Source: Actinomycetes bacterium (GTDB taxonomy: Bacteria > Actinomycetota > Thermoleophilia > RBG-16-64-13). From it: DNA of 64,000 nt. Shown here piece after piece: positions 27,514 to 36,513 of the stretch (within the stretch, counting starts at the first letter, position 1; every line of letters begins with the position of its first letter). The notes under the pieces are model-generated. The model saw only the letters and a list, made by a program, of their open reading frames with translations, was not told the origin of the DNA and made no database searches. The DNA lies in contig JAGXFW010000032.1 in assembly GCA_024637035.1 (NCBI GenBank), positions 42,110 through 106,109 on the forward strand, given 5' to 3'. The position numbers were made by a program, and so were the translations under genes.

Positions 27514-28649
27514 GACGCCGCTTTCGCGCCGACCGGATCGTCGCCGCCCTGGACGGGCGGACGGCGCCGCTCGTACCGGTAGTAGGCGGCGCACGTGCCC
27601 TCCGAGGACACCATGCAGGCGCCTTTGGGGGCCTCGGGCGTGCAACGCCTGGCGAACAGAGGGCACTCTGTGGGCACCACGATGCCACGCAGGATGTCGG
27701 GGCAGCGGCAGGCCGGATCGTCCTCTGCGTCTGGCACGTGCACCTCGAACCGCCTGGCCGCATCCAGGTGGCCGAACTCCTCCCGGATGGCCAGCCCGCT
27801 CCCCGGGATCACACCGAAGCCGCGCCACGCGGCATCGCAGGGCTCGAACATGCGTGCGAGCAGACCTTTGGCCGCCGGGTTTCCCTGTTCCGTGACGGCC
27901 CGACCGTATGCGTTCTCCACCTCGGCCCGACCGTCCGCCGCCTGACGGGCAAGCAAGAGAAGGGCATGCAGGATGTCGAGAGGCTCGAATCCGGCGACCA
28001 CCGAAGAAGCGCCGTACTCCTCGGCCAGGAAGCGGTAGGCACCTGCCCCGATCACGGTGCTCACGTGCCCCGGGCAGATGAAGCCCCTCACGTGTACGTC
28101 GGGCGCTTCCATGAGGGCCCGCATGGGTGGCGGCATCACCTTATGGTCGGAGAGCACGGTGAAGTTCTGCAGCCGCTCCTCGTGCGCTTGCAGGAGGGCC
28201 GCGGCCACCGTGGGGGCCGTGGTCTCGAATCCGATGCCAAGGAAGATCACTTGGTGCTCGGGGTGGGTGCGGGCGAGGTGGAGCGCGTCGAGCGTGGAAT
28301 AGACCACCCGCACGTCGCTGCCCTCGGCCCGAGCCCTTTCGAGGCTCGTCTCCGACCCCGGCACCCGGATAAGGTCGCCGAAGGTCGCGATGATGGTGTG
28401 AGGGAGGCGCGAGAGGGCGATGGCGTGGTCGATGTTGCGGAGTGGCGTCACGCACACAGGACATCCGGGCCCGGAGACCAACCGCAGCTGCTCGGGGAGC
28501 AACGAGCGGATGCCGAACCGGGACACCGCCATGGTGTGGCTCCCACAGACTTCCATGAACGTGGCCGGCTCGCTCAGGCGGACCGCGTGGAGTTGCGACA
28601 GGACCGCCTCGGCGGCCGCGGCGTCTCTGAATTCGTCAACAAAGCGCAT
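27510..28649 (-). CDS. hypD: Hydrogenase maturation protein HypD
   Basis: HypD is the [4Fe-4S] scaffold on which the Fe(CN)2CO group is built with HypC. The conserved Cys motifs are present: EVCGSHTMAVSRFGI, GPGCPVCVTP, GFICPGHVS, and the C-terminal cluster set CRCPDIL ... CPLFARRC ... CMVSSEGTC. The ATG at 28649 gives the usual start MRFVDEFRD and 379 residues. HypC, its obligate partner in characterised systems, is not encoded anywhere in this window. Confidence 0.95.
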   Translation of the reverse strand: MRFVDEFRDAAAAEAVLSQLHAVRLSEPATFMEVCGSHTMAVSRFGIRSLLPEQLRLVSGPGCPVCVTPLRNIDHAIALSRLPHTIIATFGDLIRVPGSETSLERARAEGSDVRVVYSTLDALHLARTHPEHQVIFLGIGFETTAPTVAAALLQAHEERLQNFTVLSDHKVMPPPMRALMEAPDVHVRGFICPGHVSTVIGAGAYRFLAEEYGASSVVAGFEPLDILHALLLLARQAADGRAEVENAYGRAVTEQGNPAAKGLLARMFEPCDAAWRGFGVIPGSGLAIREEFGHLDAARRFEVHVPDAEDDPACRCPDILRGIVVPTECPLFARRCTPEAPKGACMVSSEGTCAAYYRYERRRPPVQGGDDPVGAKAAS

Positions 28650-28758
28650 GGGGCCGATTATACGCGCGGTGGGCGGAGTGCGGGGGCGGCGTGTGGCATG
28701 TGGCGGGGGCGCGTGGCCGGGAGGACGGCGTATGGGGGGCCGCCCGTCGCGGACGAGT

Positions 28759-29847
28759 TCACCAGATCTTGGCGCAACCCCAGCACACCGGTTCCATCTC
28801 GAGCCCGATCCCGAAACGGTCGAGCACGGATCCTCGGACGAAGGCCGCAAGGTCCATGAGTTCCGCCGAGGTCGCTCCTCCCCGGTTCACCAGGGCCAGG
28901 ACGTGCCTGGTCGAGACGCCGACGCTCCCGCGCTCATAGCCACGCGAGATGCCGGCTCTTTCGATCAGCCATGCGGCTGATAGCTTGACGAGGCCGGGGC
29001 CTGCTGGGTGCGCCGACATGGTCGCGGCGCCTGGGACGCCCTCTCCGCGGAGGCGTTCCCGCAGCTTCTCCGCGGTGGCCGTTTCGACCACAGGATTCGT
29101 GAAGAAAGAGCCGGCGCTCTTGTGGTTCTCGTCGAGTGGGTCGAGCACCATGGACTTGCGACGGCGGAGCCGGAGCACGGCCTCCCGCGTCGCATCCAGG
29201 GACGGCATGGTCGGTGGTGGGTCTACTCCCGACCAGCCGAGTTCGGTGCGAAGCTCGTCATACGCCACTTTCGGGCCCCCATGGGGCTTGAGAGCGAAAG
29301 TCACCTGGAGGACGACCATCCTGCCGGGCTCTCTCCTGAAGACGGAGTCGCGGTATCCGAATCCGCAGGCGGCCGCCGGAAGGTCGAGGGTGCGCAGAGT
29401 GACCGTGTCCAGCACGCGCACCGTGCGCACCGTGTCGGCAGCCTCCTGGCCATATGCGCCGACGTTCTGCACCGGAGTCGCGCCTACGGAACCCGGGATC
29501 CCCGCTAGGCACTCGATGCCGGCGTCGCCGTGGCGTACCGCCTCGCTCACCAGGGAGTCCCAGGTCTCCCCGGCGCCGGCAGTCAGGACGTTGAGGTCTC
29601 CCTCGCGTCGAAGATGGACTCCGCGCAGCGCTATGTGGATCACCAGGCCGGCGACTCCATCGTCACCTACGACGACGTTCGATCCTCCTCCAAGGAGGTA
29701 GACATGCTCGCTGCGCTCGCGCGCCCACTCGAGCGCGGCGAGCAGGGTCGGATCGTCGCCGGCCGTCACGAAGTGGCGGGCGGCGCCCCCTATGCCGAGG
29801 GTGGTGAGTGGGGCGAGGGGCCTGTCGTGGTCGATCAGCAGGTTCAC
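28759..29847 (-). CDS. murB: UDP-N-acetylenolpyruvoylglucosamine reductase
   Basis: MurB makes UDP-N-acetylmuramic acid for peptidoglycan, using FAD and NADPH. Family motifs are PLAPLTTLGIGGAARHFV, LGGGSNVVVGDDG, IPGSVGATPVQNVGAYGQE and SAGSFFTNPVV with the catalytic Ser. The start is a GTG overlapping the hypF stop by four bases, so MurB is translationally coupled to a hydrogenase maturation gene. hypD follows 109 bases downstream. This placement between hypF and hypD is unusual. The length of 362 residues is normal. Confidence 0.95.
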   Translation of the reverse strand: MNLLIDHDRPLAPLTTLGIGGAARHFVTAGDDPTLLAALEWARERSEHVYLLGGGSNVVVGDDGVAGLVIHIALRGVHLRREGDLNVLTAGAGETWDSLVSEAVRHGDAGIECLAGIPGSVGATPVQNVGAYGQEAADTVRTVRVLDTVTLRTLDLPAAACGFGYRDSVFRREPGRMVVLQVTFALKPHGGPKVAYDELRTELGWSGVDPPPTMPSLDATREAVLRLRRRKSMVLDPLDENHKSAGSFFTNPVVETATAEKLRERLRGEGVPGAATMSAHPAGPGLVKLSAAWLIERAGISRGYERGSVGVSTRHVLALVNRGGATSAELMDLAAFVRGSVLDRFGIGLEMEPVCWGCAKIW

Positions 29848-32345
29848 GAGGCGGCACCTGACCCATGGTCGGTGAGGCGCAGAAACGCAGCGGCGGACTC
29901 GGCCTGTCCGAGGCAGATGCCGCCGTCGTTGGGCGGGACGTTCCGGTGACAGAGTACACGAAGACCCATGTGCTCCAGGCGTGCCACGAGCAACTCGGTG
30001 AAGACGGTGTTCTGGAACACCCCGCCGCTCAGGGCCACGGTGTCGAGTGAGTGGGCAGCCGCAGTTCGGGTGGCTACGGACGCGAAGACCCAAGCCAAGG
30101 CGTGGTGGAAGGCGGCGGCGATCTCCCCCTGCGATCTTCCCTGGGCGATGTCGTCGAGGAGCGCACGGACATACGGCTGGAGCGGCATGAGGGTCATCGG
30201 ACCATCGTTGTCGTCCGGATCGGTGGGTCTTGGCGAGGTGGGTTCGGTGATCCAACTGACCGTGTCGTCGTCGAGCCAGCGTGGTGGTCCGTCGGGCTTG
30301 GGAAGGCCGTCGCGTGAGAACCATCCTCGGGCCGCCGTCTCAAGAAGGATGGCAGCCTGGCCCTCGTAGCTCACCTCATGGCGGATGGCGAGGAGGGCCG
30401 AGATCCCGTCGAAGAGGCGTCCGGCCGATGAGGTCATCGGGGTGTTCAGTCCGGCCCGCACGGCTTGGAGTATCAACTCCCATGGGCGCGCGAGCATCTC
30501 GCGACCACCGGGCAGCGACAGGTGCGGCTCCCGCCCGCACGACTCCAGCAGCATGAGCGCGATTCGCCACGGCTCGCGTACGGCGGCGTCCCCTCCCGGC
30601 AGTGGCAGGTGGTCGAGGTGGGCGGTGCGGGTGAGCGAACCAGCAGTGCCTACGAACACTTCTCCGCCCCAGATCGTCCCGTCTGAGCCGAAGCCGGCTC
30701 CGTCGAGCGCGAGGCCGACAACAGGTCCTTGGTGCCCGGTATCGGCCAGCACCGAGGCGACGTGTGCCTCGTGATGTTGCACGGCTACAAGCGGCAGCCC
30801 GCGATCGGCCGCGTAGTCACGCGCGAAACGGCTCGACAGGTAGTCCGGGTGCAGGTCATGAGCCACGACGGAGGGCTCGAGGTCGAAGAGATCCTGGAAA
30901 TGCCTAACCGCCTCCTCCAGGGACCGCAGCGTGTGGAGATTCTCGAGGTCTCCGATGTGGTGGCTGACGAAGGCGCGAGGCCCGCGGGTGATCGCGAACG
31001 TGTTCTTGAGGTGGCCGCCCACGGCCAGTATCGACCTCTCCGAGCCGCTGAATCTCACCGGTAGTGGAGCCCATCCGCGGGCTCGACGCAGGAGGTAGGG
31101 CTCGCCACGGAACACGCGCGCCACCGAGTCGTCGGTGCGTACGTGGATCGGACGATCGTGGGCGAGGAACCCATCCGCCAAGAGGCCGAGCCGCTGCCAG
31201 GCGTCTTCGTCGGTGTAGGCGATGGGCTCGTCGCTGAGGTTGCCGGATGTCATGACGAGGGGGCTGTCCACCGCGCGCGTCAGCAGGTGGTGGAGCGGAG
31301 TGTAGGGCAGGAACAGCCCGTAGGTGGTCACGCCAGGGGCCACCGAGGGAGCAAGGCGTACGGTCGGGCGGTCGACCTGGTCGGCCGACGCGGCGGTCGG
31401 GGAGCCACGCTGCTCGAGCAACACCACCGGACGCCTCGATGACGTGAGCAGCTCCGCTTCCTCCGGTGAGATCGTACATATCCGCCTTGCGGTGTCGAGA
31501 GAATCCACCATCACGGCGAAAGGCTTCTCGTCGCGGTGTTTGCGCGCGCGAAGAGTACCCACGCTCTCTTCTTTGGTGGCGTCGCAGGCGAGGTGGTAGC
31601 CCCCGAGACCCTTCACGGCCACGATGCCGCCTCGCTTCAATTCAGCGACTGCCTGTTCAAGCGCGTCCTCGCCGCTCCAGCACCGCTGGGTTCCGCCTTC
31701 GGATCTCTCGCCCGACACTGGGCCGGCCGCACGGTGGTAGGTCAGCATGGGGCCGCAGTCCGGGCACGCATTGGGCTGGGCGTGGAAGCGACGGTCGGTG
31801 GGGTCGTCGTACTCAGCGGAGCACCTCGCGCACATGATGAACCCGGCCATGGTCGTGCCCGGGCGATCGTACGGGACGGACTTCGTGATGGTGAAGCGTG
31901 GTCCGCACGAGGTGCAGTTGATGAACGGGTAGCGGAAGCGACGATCGTCAGGGTCGAAGAGCTCGTCGAGGCAATCGACGCAGGTGGCGGCGTCCGCGGT
32001 CACCAGTGTGGCTGCGCCGGAGGCGCCCGTGCTGGGGGCTATCGAGAAACCGGCAGGCGGGCCCGCGGGAGCGGGCGCCGGCGCCGCGACGACCGACTCG
32101 ACGAGGGCGAGGGGTGGGGCGTCGTCGGTGAGTCGCCGCACGAACGCGCCGACCCTGTCGGAGTGCCCGTGCACCTCGATCTCCACGCCCTCGGAGGTGT
32201 TCCACACTCGTCCATGTAGGTCGAGGGTGGTGGCGAGCGCATGCACGAATGGGCGGAACCCGACTCCCTGCACGGCCCCTCGCACCGAGACGTTCCGCGA
32301 GATGGTCGAAGCGCCGCGTTCCCCGTCGTGTGCGGCCGTGTCCAT
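29844..32345 (-). CDS. hypF: Carbamoyltransferase HypF
   Basis: HypF converts carbamoyl phosphate to carbamoyl-AMP and passes the carbamoyl group to HypE. The 833-residue protein has four parts in order: an acylphosphatase domain (VRGAVQGVGFRPFVHAL), paired zinc fingers (CVDCLDEL ... CTSCGPRF, CARC ... CPDCGPML), a YrdC-like domain (GGIVAVKGLGGYHLACDA), and a Kae1-like domain with HHEAHVASVL. I chose the ATG at 32345 since it starts just before the acylphosphatase domain. It is divergent from murI. A TACAGT in the 97-base gap may be its -10 element. Confidence 0.95.
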   Translation of the reverse strand: MDTAAHDGERGASTISRNVSVRGAVQGVGFRPFVHALATTLDLHGRVWNTSEGVEIEVHGHSDRVGAFVRRLTDDAPPLALVESVVAAPAPAPAGPPAGFSIAPSTGASGAATLVTADAATCVDCLDELFDPDDRRFRYPFINCTSCGPRFTITKSVPYDRPGTTMAGFIMCARCSAEYDDPTDRRFHAQPNACPDCGPMLTYHRAAGPVSGERSEGGTQRCWSGEDALEQAVAELKRGGIVAVKGLGGYHLACDATKEESVGTLRARKHRDEKPFAVMVDSLDTARRICTISPEEAELLTSSRRPVVLLEQRGSPTAASADQVDRPTVRLAPSVAPGVTTYGLFLPYTPLHHLLTRAVDSPLVMTSGNLSDEPIAYTDEDAWQRLGLLADGFLAHDRPIHVRTDDSVARVFRGEPYLLRRARGWAPLPVRFSGSERSILAVGGHLKNTFAITRGPRAFVSHHIGDLENLHTLRSLEEAVRHFQDLFDLEPSVVAHDLHPDYLSSRFARDYAADRGLPLVAVQHHEAHVASVLADTGHQGPVVGLALDGAGFGSDGTIWGGEVFVGTAGSLTRTAHLDHLPLPGGDAAVREPWRIALMLLESCGREPHLSLPGGREMLARPWELILQAVRAGLNTPMTSSAGRLFDGISALLAIRHEVSYEGQAAILLETAARGWFSRDGLPKPDGPPRWLDDDTVSWITEPTSPRPTDPDDNDGPMTLMPLQPYVRALLDDIAQGRSQGEIAAAFHHALAWVFASVATRTAAAHSLDTVALSGGVFQNTVFTELLVARLEHMGLRVLCHRNVPPNDGGICLGQAESAAAFLRLTDHGSGAAS

Positions 32346-32442
32346 GGGGCGCACTGTACCATGGGCGGAGCTGTCCCCGTGCTCAGGCGCGAGTGTCAGT
32401 GTACGGCGGACTGGTCTGCGCCTTCTGATAGAATCCGGCCCC

Positions 32443-33348
32443 ATGAAGTCCGGATCCCCGCACCACTCTCATGATCGTACCGGCGGCGCGTACGACACCG
32501 CTGCTGATGCGATGTTCGACGCTCGGCCGATCGGGGTCTTCGATTCAGGGGTCGGGGGGCTCACCGTGCTTCACGAGTGCCTGGTCAACCTGCCCGCCGA
32601 GGACTTCATCTATCTTGGCGATACGGGGTTCTTCCCCTATGGTTCGAGGACGCTCGAAGAAGTCCGGGCTCTCGCGTTCCGCAACGCGTCGTTCTTGGTC
32701 GAGCAAGGGGTGAAGCTGATCATCGTGGCGTGCAACTCGGCTGCTGCTGCGGCACTACCTCAATTGCAGGCCGCGTTCGACACACCTATCGTTGGCGTCG
32801 TCATGCCAGGGGCTCGCGCCGCGGTGCAGGAGACGCGTTCTCGGCGGGTCGGCCTCATGGCCACCGTGGCCACGGTGCGCTCGGAGAGCTACCAGCAAGC
32901 CCTGCTGTCGCTGGACGCCGGTGTGGAAGTCTTTCCGGTCGAGTGCCCGCGTCTTGCTCCTCTGATCCAGGGGGGCGATGTGTTCTCCGAGGAGGTAGAG
33001 GAAGCAGTGAGGGAGTACGTCGGCCCCCTCAAGGCGAGCGAGGTAGACACCGTGATACTCGGGTGTACTCACTACCCTCTGATCACGCCGATGCTGCGGC
33101 GACTGCTCGGCCCGCAGGTGTCCTTGGTCAACTCGGCCGAAGAGATCGCCCGAGAAGTGGGGGAGACCCTCGAGCGGAAGGGCGTCGGCAACAAGGAGGG
33201 GCGCGAGGGCGACTATCGCTTCTATTCCACCGGTGACCCAGAAGCGTTCCGTAGCGTGGGCGCCCGGTTCCTCCAGCTGCCGATACGGGAGGTGCTCTTG
33301 TGGGAGGCGGGGGCCGAAGTGGCCGCCTCGCTCGGGCAGCACGTGTAG
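32443..33348 (+). CDS. murI: Glutamate racemase
   Basis: Makes D-glutamate for peptidoglycan. The two catalytic cysteines lie in VACNSAAAAALPQ and LGCTHYPLITP, and the start of the fold is GVFDSGVGGLTVL. The ATG at 32443 lies only nine bases after TAGAAT (32429-32434) and has no Shine-Dalgarno; the ATG at 32512 is an alternative that removes a 23-residue polar tail. murI-rph-rdgB is a conserved actinobacterial order. Note that the cell-wall gene murB lies on the opposite strand in the neighbouring hyp group. Confidence 0.94.
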   Translation: MKSGSPHHSHDRTGGAYDTAADAMFDARPIGVFDSGVGGLTVLHECLVNLPAEDFIYLGDTGFFPYGSRTLEEVRALAFRNASFLVEQGVKLIIVACNSAAAAALPQLQAAFDTPIVGVVMPGARAAVQETRSRRVGLMATVATVRSESYQQALLSLDAGVEVFPVECPRLAPLIQGGDVFSEEVEEAVREYVGPLKASEVDTVILGCTHYPLITPMLRRLLGPQVSLVNSAEEIAREVGETLERKGVGNKEGREGDYRFYSTGDPEAFRSVGARFLQLPIREVLLWEAGAEVAASLGQHV

Positions 33349-33428
33349 AACCGACGGTCCCCGCTCCTCGTGAGCGGTGGGTGACCCGCGAACCTCAGGC
33401 TCGCGGCAACATACGAAAGGTAATCCCC

Positions 33429-34172
33429 ATGAGTCCAGAACCAGACGTAGTAGAGCGTTCACCCGGTGAGATGCGGTCTCTTGCGATCACCCCCGACTTC
33501 GTGCGATCCGCAGACGGTTCTGTGCTGTTCGAGTTGGGCCGCACGCGCGTGCTCTGCACGGCCAGTATCACGGGCGGTGTCCCGCGCCGGCTGCGTGGGA
33601 CCGGGGGAGGGTGGCTCACGGCTGAGTACTCCCTTCTGCCGGGATCGACCTCTGAGCGCTCGTCGCGTGAAGCGGTGAACGGACGTCAGGGTGGCCGAAC
33701 CGTCGAGATCCAACGCCTGATCGGGCGTAGCCTTCGCGCGGTGACAGATCTCTCGCTCATGGGGGAGCGCACGGTCTACGTGGACTGCGACGTGATAGAG
33801 GCTGACGGCGGCACTCGATGCGCTTCGATCTCGGGTGGGTACCTCGCGCTCTATCTAGCGCTCAAGAAGGCGGTCGACAAGAAGATGATGAAGGCCATGC
33901 CGCTCACGGATTCCGTCGGAGCCGTGAGCGTGGGGTTGGTGGGCGGTATGCCGTTTCTCGACCTCGACTATGCCCAAGATTCGACGGCCGACGTGGACAT
34001 GAACGTGGTGATGACCGGTAGCGGGCGCTTGATCGAAGTGCAGGCCACCGCGGAGGGGGAGTCGTTCGACCGGGTCGCCTTCGACCAACTGCTCGACCTG
34101 GCGGCGGCGGGGATCGAGCAGATATCGGCCGCTCAGACGGATCTGGTGCGCCGGACATACGCGGCGGGATGA
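33429..34172 (+). CDS. rph: Ribonuclease PH
   Basis: A phosphate-dependent 3' to 5' exoribonuclease that trims tRNA 3' ends. Family motifs are SVLFELGRTRVLCTASI, LTAEYSLLPGST, GRTVEIQRLIGRSLRAV and DCDVIEADGGTRCASI. The ATG at 33429 has AAAGG upstream and gives 247 residues. The 80-base gap after murI contains small GC-rich inverted repeats. The stop overlaps the rdgB start (ATGA). Confidence 0.96.
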   Translation: MSPEPDVVERSPGEMRSLAITPDFVRSADGSVLFELGRTRVLCTASITGGVPRRLRGTGGGWLTAEYSLLPGSTSERSSREAVNGRQGGRTVEIQRLIGRSLRAVTDLSLMGERTVYVDCDVIEADGGTRCASISGGYLALYLALKKAVDKKMMKAMPLTDSVGAVSVGLVGGMPFLDLDYAQDSTADVDMNVVMTGSGRLIEVQATAEGESFDRVAFDQLLDLAAAGIEQISAAQTDLVRRTYAAG

Positions 34173-34807
34173 CCGCTGCGGCGGAGACACGGACCGGTCT
34201 TCGTGTGGTCGTGGCCACCGCCAACCCGGGGAAGGCACGGGAGTTCGCGCGGCTCCTGGGCTCGCGTTTCTCGGTCGAGTCGTTGCCGCGGAACGTGACG
34301 TTGCCGGAGGAGACTGGTCTCACCTTCGCCGAGAACGCTCGGCTGAAGGCGTATGGCGCCTACGGAGCCCTGGGAGGTGCTGTGGCCGTGCTGGCCGACG
34401 ACTCAGGCATCGAGGTGGCGGCGCTGGGAGGGCTTCCGGGTGTGCGCTCCGCCCGCTTCGCCGGCGAGGACGCCACTGATGAAGCCAACGTAGCTCTCCT
34501 CTTGGACCGCCTGGGAGCTCGCGCCGATCGAGAGGCTCGGTTCGTGTGTGCGCTCGCCTTGGTTTTGCCGGGCGATCCTCCTTCGGGGGGACTTCGTGAA
34601 GCTCGAGGTACGCTCCCCGGGTCGGTGACGCAGAGTCCACGCGGGCTTGACGGGTTCGGCTACGATCCGGTGTTCGTGCCGAGTGGGTGGGACATCACGC
34701 TCGCAGAAGCCGATCCAGAAGAGAAGGACCGTGTCTCGCACCGTGGGCGCGCGGTGAGCGCCTTGCTCGAGGTCTTGATGCGGGAGGGGGCGGCCGCCGA
34801 TGGATGA
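34169..34807 (+). CDS. rdgB: RdgB/HAM1 family non-canonical purine NTP pyrophosphatase
   Basis: Hydrolyses ITP, dITP and XTP to keep deaminated purines out of nucleic acids. Visible motifs are VVATANPGKAREFARLLG (nucleotide binding), VLADDSGIEVAALGGLPGV, GFGYDPVFVP and VSHRGRAVSAL. The 212 residues fit the family. It overlaps rph by four bases and the next gene by eight, forming one operon. Confidence 0.95.
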   Translation: MTAAAETRTGLRVVVATANPGKAREFARLLGSRFSVESLPRNVTLPEETGLTFAENARLKAYGAYGALGGAVAVLADDSGIEVAALGGLPGVRSARFAGEDATDEANVALLLDRLGARADREARFVCALALVLPGDPPSGGLREARGTLPGSVTQSPRGLDGFGYDPVFVPSGWDITLAEADPEEKDRVSHRGRAVSALLEVLMREGAAADG

Positions 34808-35174
34808 CGCGCGCTTCGAGAGGCTGGCGGCGGAGGCGCTCGATTCCCTGCCCGCCGAGATCCTCGCGCACCTCGAGAACGTCGATGTGGTGATCGAAGA
34901 GTGGCCGAGCGAGGAAGACCTGGAAGAGGTGGGGTTGGCGGGAGAGGATCCCTCGTCACTGCTCGGCCTCTATCTCGGCGTGCCCCTCACCGAGCGCGAC
35001 TCGTCGTACGCCGCCCTCCCCGATCGCATCGTGCTCTATCAGGGATCGATCGAGGCGGCCGCCGGTCACGACGCCGAGGCGGTGCGGGAGGAGGTGCGGG
35101 ACACGGTGATCCACGAACTCGCTCACTTCTACGGCATCTCCGACGAACGCCTGGATGAGATGGGCTGGGCCTAA
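34800..35174 (+). CDS. Metallopeptidase family protein (minimal zincin)
   Basis: A 124-residue protein with the zincin motif HELAHFYGISDERLDEMGW near the C-terminus. The two His and the Glu of HExxH are present, with the third ligand probably Asp or Glu downstream. The remainder is an acidic alpha/beta region (VDVVIEEWPSEEDLEE; LLGLYLGVPL). This small family of actinobacterial and other zincins has no settled function. It is coupled to rdgB by an eight-base overlap and ends convergent with the CPBP gene. Confidence 0.82.
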   Translation: MDDARFERLAAEALDSLPAEILAHLENVDVVIEEWPSEEDLEEVGLAGEDPSSLLGLYLGVPLTERDSSYAALPDRIVLYQGSIEAAAGHDAEAVREEVRDTVIHELAHFYGISDERLDEMGWA

Positions 35175-35932
35175 CTCGGCGGGATGCCCGAGGACAGCAG
35201 GAGCGCGGCGAACGCGAAGGCGTTGTTGAACGCGTGGGCGAAGATGGGCACCCAGAGCGTCCCCGTGCGGTGCAGGGAGTACGCGAGCACCGCGGACCCG
35301 GCGAGGATGGGAAGGAACGCGGCCACGTTCCCGTGCACCGCCGCAAAGAGTATGGAGCTGTAGACCAGCGCACGGACCAGTCCCTTCCTGGCCGCCATGG
35401 CTTGGAAGACGAAACCTCGGAAGAACACCTCCTCGGCGACTGGCGCGAAGACGACGCCGGCCGTCACCAGAGCGGCGCGGGCCAGGGGCCCGGCGCCGGC
35501 GAGCTGGAACAGCGCCCCCTGGTCCTGCCGCACGCCGAACGCCGCGAGCGTCGTGGATACCGCTCCTGACAGCAGCACGAACAGGAAGCCGTAGCCGAGG
35601 CCGACGAGCACGGGGCTTCTGGTCCTCGCGCTGCGCGGCCATAGGTCGCCCCAAGTGGCGACGCCGCGCCGGATCACCACGAGGTAGGCACCAGCGAGCA
35701 GGGTTGCATCGGTGGCGAGTATGGCGAGTGCCACGAATCTCGGATCGCCGAGCGAGCGGGCTCCGAATCCCGACGTCGAGGTGAGGTCACCGACGAGGCG
35801 GGCGAGTACCGCGGTGGCGCCCCCTCCGACCAAGGTCGCTGCCACTAGAACGGCTAGGACGATTGGCCAAGATCCCACCCGGGCAAGGGGGGAGCGGGTG
35901 GTCCTAGGCTCGGCTTCCTCGCCGCTCTGCAT
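35171..35932 (-). CDS. CPBP family intramembrane metalloprotease
   Basis: A 253-residue membrane protein with a hydrophobic N-terminal span and about six more. The CPBP/Abi signature motifs are EEVFFRG at about residue 167 and the later His in FAAVHGNVAAF; a third, weaker block is IFAHAFNNAFAF with His and Asn. Members are Rce1-like proteases, some tied to bacteriocin immunity, others of unknown role. It is downstream of, and six bases from, the XRE regulator on the same strand, so the two probably form an operon. Confidence 0.87.
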   Translation of the reverse strand: MQSGEEAEPRTTRSPLARVGSWPIVLAVLVAATLVGGGATAVLARLVGDLTSTSGFGARSLGDPRFVALAILATDATLLAGAYLVVIRRGVATWGDLWPRSARTRSPVLVGLGYGFLFVLLSGAVSTTLAAFGVRQDQGALFQLAGAGPLARAALVTAGVVFAPVAEEVFFRGFVFQAMAARKGLVRALVYSSILFAAVHGNVAAFLPILAGSAVLAYSLHRTGTLWVPIFAHAFNNAFAFAALLLSSGIPPS

Positions 35933-35937
35933 GGCAC

Positions 35938-36315
35938 TCAGCGGGAGAGTCTGCGTGCGAGTTCGAGCAGAAGTCGACGGTCGACCGGACGCAGACGATG
36001 CGCGAGTTGGGTGAGCTCTCTCACCTCAAGGGACTCCTCAGTGTCGGCCTCGAGGGTCAACTGATCGGGTTCGAAGAATGGATCCTCTTCGTCAAGGGCT
36101 GCATGGTATAGCAGGCGCCGGGCGGGCACTCCGAGGGCCTCGGCCACAGCCTCGACCACGTCCGTCGTGGGGTTCTTGCGTCCCTTCTCGATGTCGCCGA
36201 GGTAGCTTTTCGAGATGCCCGATTCGTCGGCGAGCGCCTGCAATGTGTATTCCCGCTCCGTGCGGAGACGGCGGATGGTCATGCCGATGTAGTCTGCAAG
36301 ACGCCTGTGGGCCAA
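35938..36315 (-). CDS. XRE family transcriptional regulator
   Basis: A 125-residue protein with an N-terminal Cro/CI-type helix-turn-helix (YTLQALADESGISKSYLGDI, then EKGRKNPTTD) and a C-terminal charged tail rich in Glu, Leu and Arg. I chose the TTG at 36315 because GGAGG lies five bases upstream and the first helix of the HTH needs residues before the internal ATG at 36282. It is divergent from the decaheme cytochrome gene and in line with the CPBP protease gene. It may regulate one or both; no operator is obvious. Confidence 0.82.
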   Translation of the reverse strand: MAHRRLADYIGMTIRRLRTEREYTLQALADESGISKSYLGDIEKGRKNPTTDVVEAVAEALGVPARRLLYHAALDEEDPFFEPDQLTLEADTEESLEVRELTQLAHRLRPVDRRLLLELARRLSR

Positions 36316-36418
36316 TTGTGCCTCCGAGCGGCCGTGCTGCTGAGACTCTGCACGGTCGCGCACGCATCGATCGTTGCAGTCTATGGCGGTACTCCGCGGA
36401 ATGCAATCGGGCGCCGCC

Positions 36419-36447
36419 TTGTGATGGGATGCGGGTGCGTCTATGAT
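36419..36447 (+). promoter_or_regulatory. Candidate sigma-70 promoter for the decaheme cytochrome
   Basis: TTGTGA (36419-36424) and TATGAT (36442-36447) are separated by 17 bases, 66 bases before the cytochrome ATG. It lies in the divergent gap with the XRE regulator, so it is a plausible target for it. Confidence 0.55.
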
Positions 36448-36513
36448 TGTCCGGCGAGCGCCCCGGGAGTCCACAGCGACTCTCCCGGCGGCCACTGGTT
36501 CCGGAGGTCTCCG

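Noticed and set aside
36307..36513. Longer start for the decaheme cytochrome
   Set aside because: It would run through the divergent promoter and remove the signal peptide from the N-terminus; the ATG at 36514 has a good Shine-Dalgarno and a lipobox.
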